A DNA stretch of 5,505 bases. Origin: Pseudomonadota bacterium. GTDB taxonomy: Bacteria > Pseudomonadota > Gammaproteobacteria > Burkholderiales > SG8-39. The notes beneath the pieces are model-generated. The model made no database searches. It was not told the origin of the DNA and saw nothing but the letters and a program-made list of their open reading frames with translations. The stretch spans positions 1 to 5,505 of the forward strand of contig QGUL01000141.1 of NCBI GenBank assembly GCA_003242425.1, given 5' to 3'. Shown piece after piece: positions 5,452 to 5,505 of the stretch (positions are counted from its first letter, which is position 1; each line of letters opens with the position of its first letter). A program made the position numbers and the translations under genes.

Positions 5452-5505
5452 CTAACCGGCTTGGTTGAGGTCTAAACGGCGTTTTTCCCCACCATGCTCA
5501 ACATG
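5452..5505 (-). CDS. Possible C-terminal tail of an upstream operon gene (partial)
   Basis: On the minus strand, in phase with the methyltransferase, 17 sense codons (ending RRLDLNQAG) run from the window edge to TAG at 5454-5452, only 3 nt before the methyltransferase ATG. The tight spacing, and the lack of a clear ribosome binding site at that ATG, fit a preceding co-translated gene. Seventeen open codons are weak evidence in GC-rich DNA. A second frame, ending at a TAG inside this stretch, is also open to the edge, so this could instead be leader sequence. Confidence 0.35.
   Translation of the reverse strand, partial: HVEHGGEKRRLDLNQAG

Noticed and set aside
4258..5475. 405-codon plus-strand frame opposite the methyltransferase
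   Set aside because: It is antisense to a gene with complete SAM-binding motifs and shows no recognisable domains.
5462..5495. Sigma-70-like promoter before the methyltransferase (TTGAGC with a downstream TTTAGA)
   Set aside because: The spacing is about 19 bp and the match to consensus is poor. The region may be the coding tail of an upstream gene.

Overview
This is a GC-rich window (my estimate is about two-thirds GC) with strongly G/C-biased third codon positions. Its compact gene layout and the look of its glycosyltransferase and methyltransferase suggest a high-GC proteobacterium, probably Beta- or Gammaproteobacteria. The sequence does not allow a finer assignment. There are two convergent transcription units separated by 97 bp.

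Plus strand, 1-3390: one very large gene whose 5' end lies outside the window, encoding a protein I do not recognise. It is a mosaic. It opens with a Gly-rich start that is readable only in another frame (an apparent frameshift near 118-125). A Cys-containing N-terminal domain and a Pro-rich linker follow. Next is a long coiled-coil hairpin closed by CPxC and CxxxxC cysteine pairs. An Ala/Gly-rich disordered region carries three copies of a PKEDIL-x-EIE motif. A 37-bp perfect direct repeat follows, then two shorter hairpins with the same cysteine logic, a Gly-rich hydrophobic stretch and a Trp-rich C-terminal domain. The protein ends with a fourth PKEDI motif. An intrinsic terminator (3406-3430) follows the stop codon.

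Minus strand, 5505-3488: a tightly packed operon, read right to left. It holds a possible 17-codon tail of an upstream gene, a class I SAM-dependent methyltransferase with an N-terminal four-Cys zinc-ribbon-like module, and a GT4-like glycosyltransferase. The last two overlap by one base (TAATG). A bulged hairpin with a T-rich tail (3446-3482) probably terminates this operon. Such methyltransferase/glycosyltransferase pairs are typical of surface-polysaccharide or glycan-modification clusters, which is the likely role here.

The candidate for something undescribed is the large plus-strand protein, with its cysteine-bracketed helical hairpins of decreasing length and its PKEDI motif used in the linker and again at the C-terminus. 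Its function cannot be read from the sequence, and a functional link to the convergent glycan genes is not shown.
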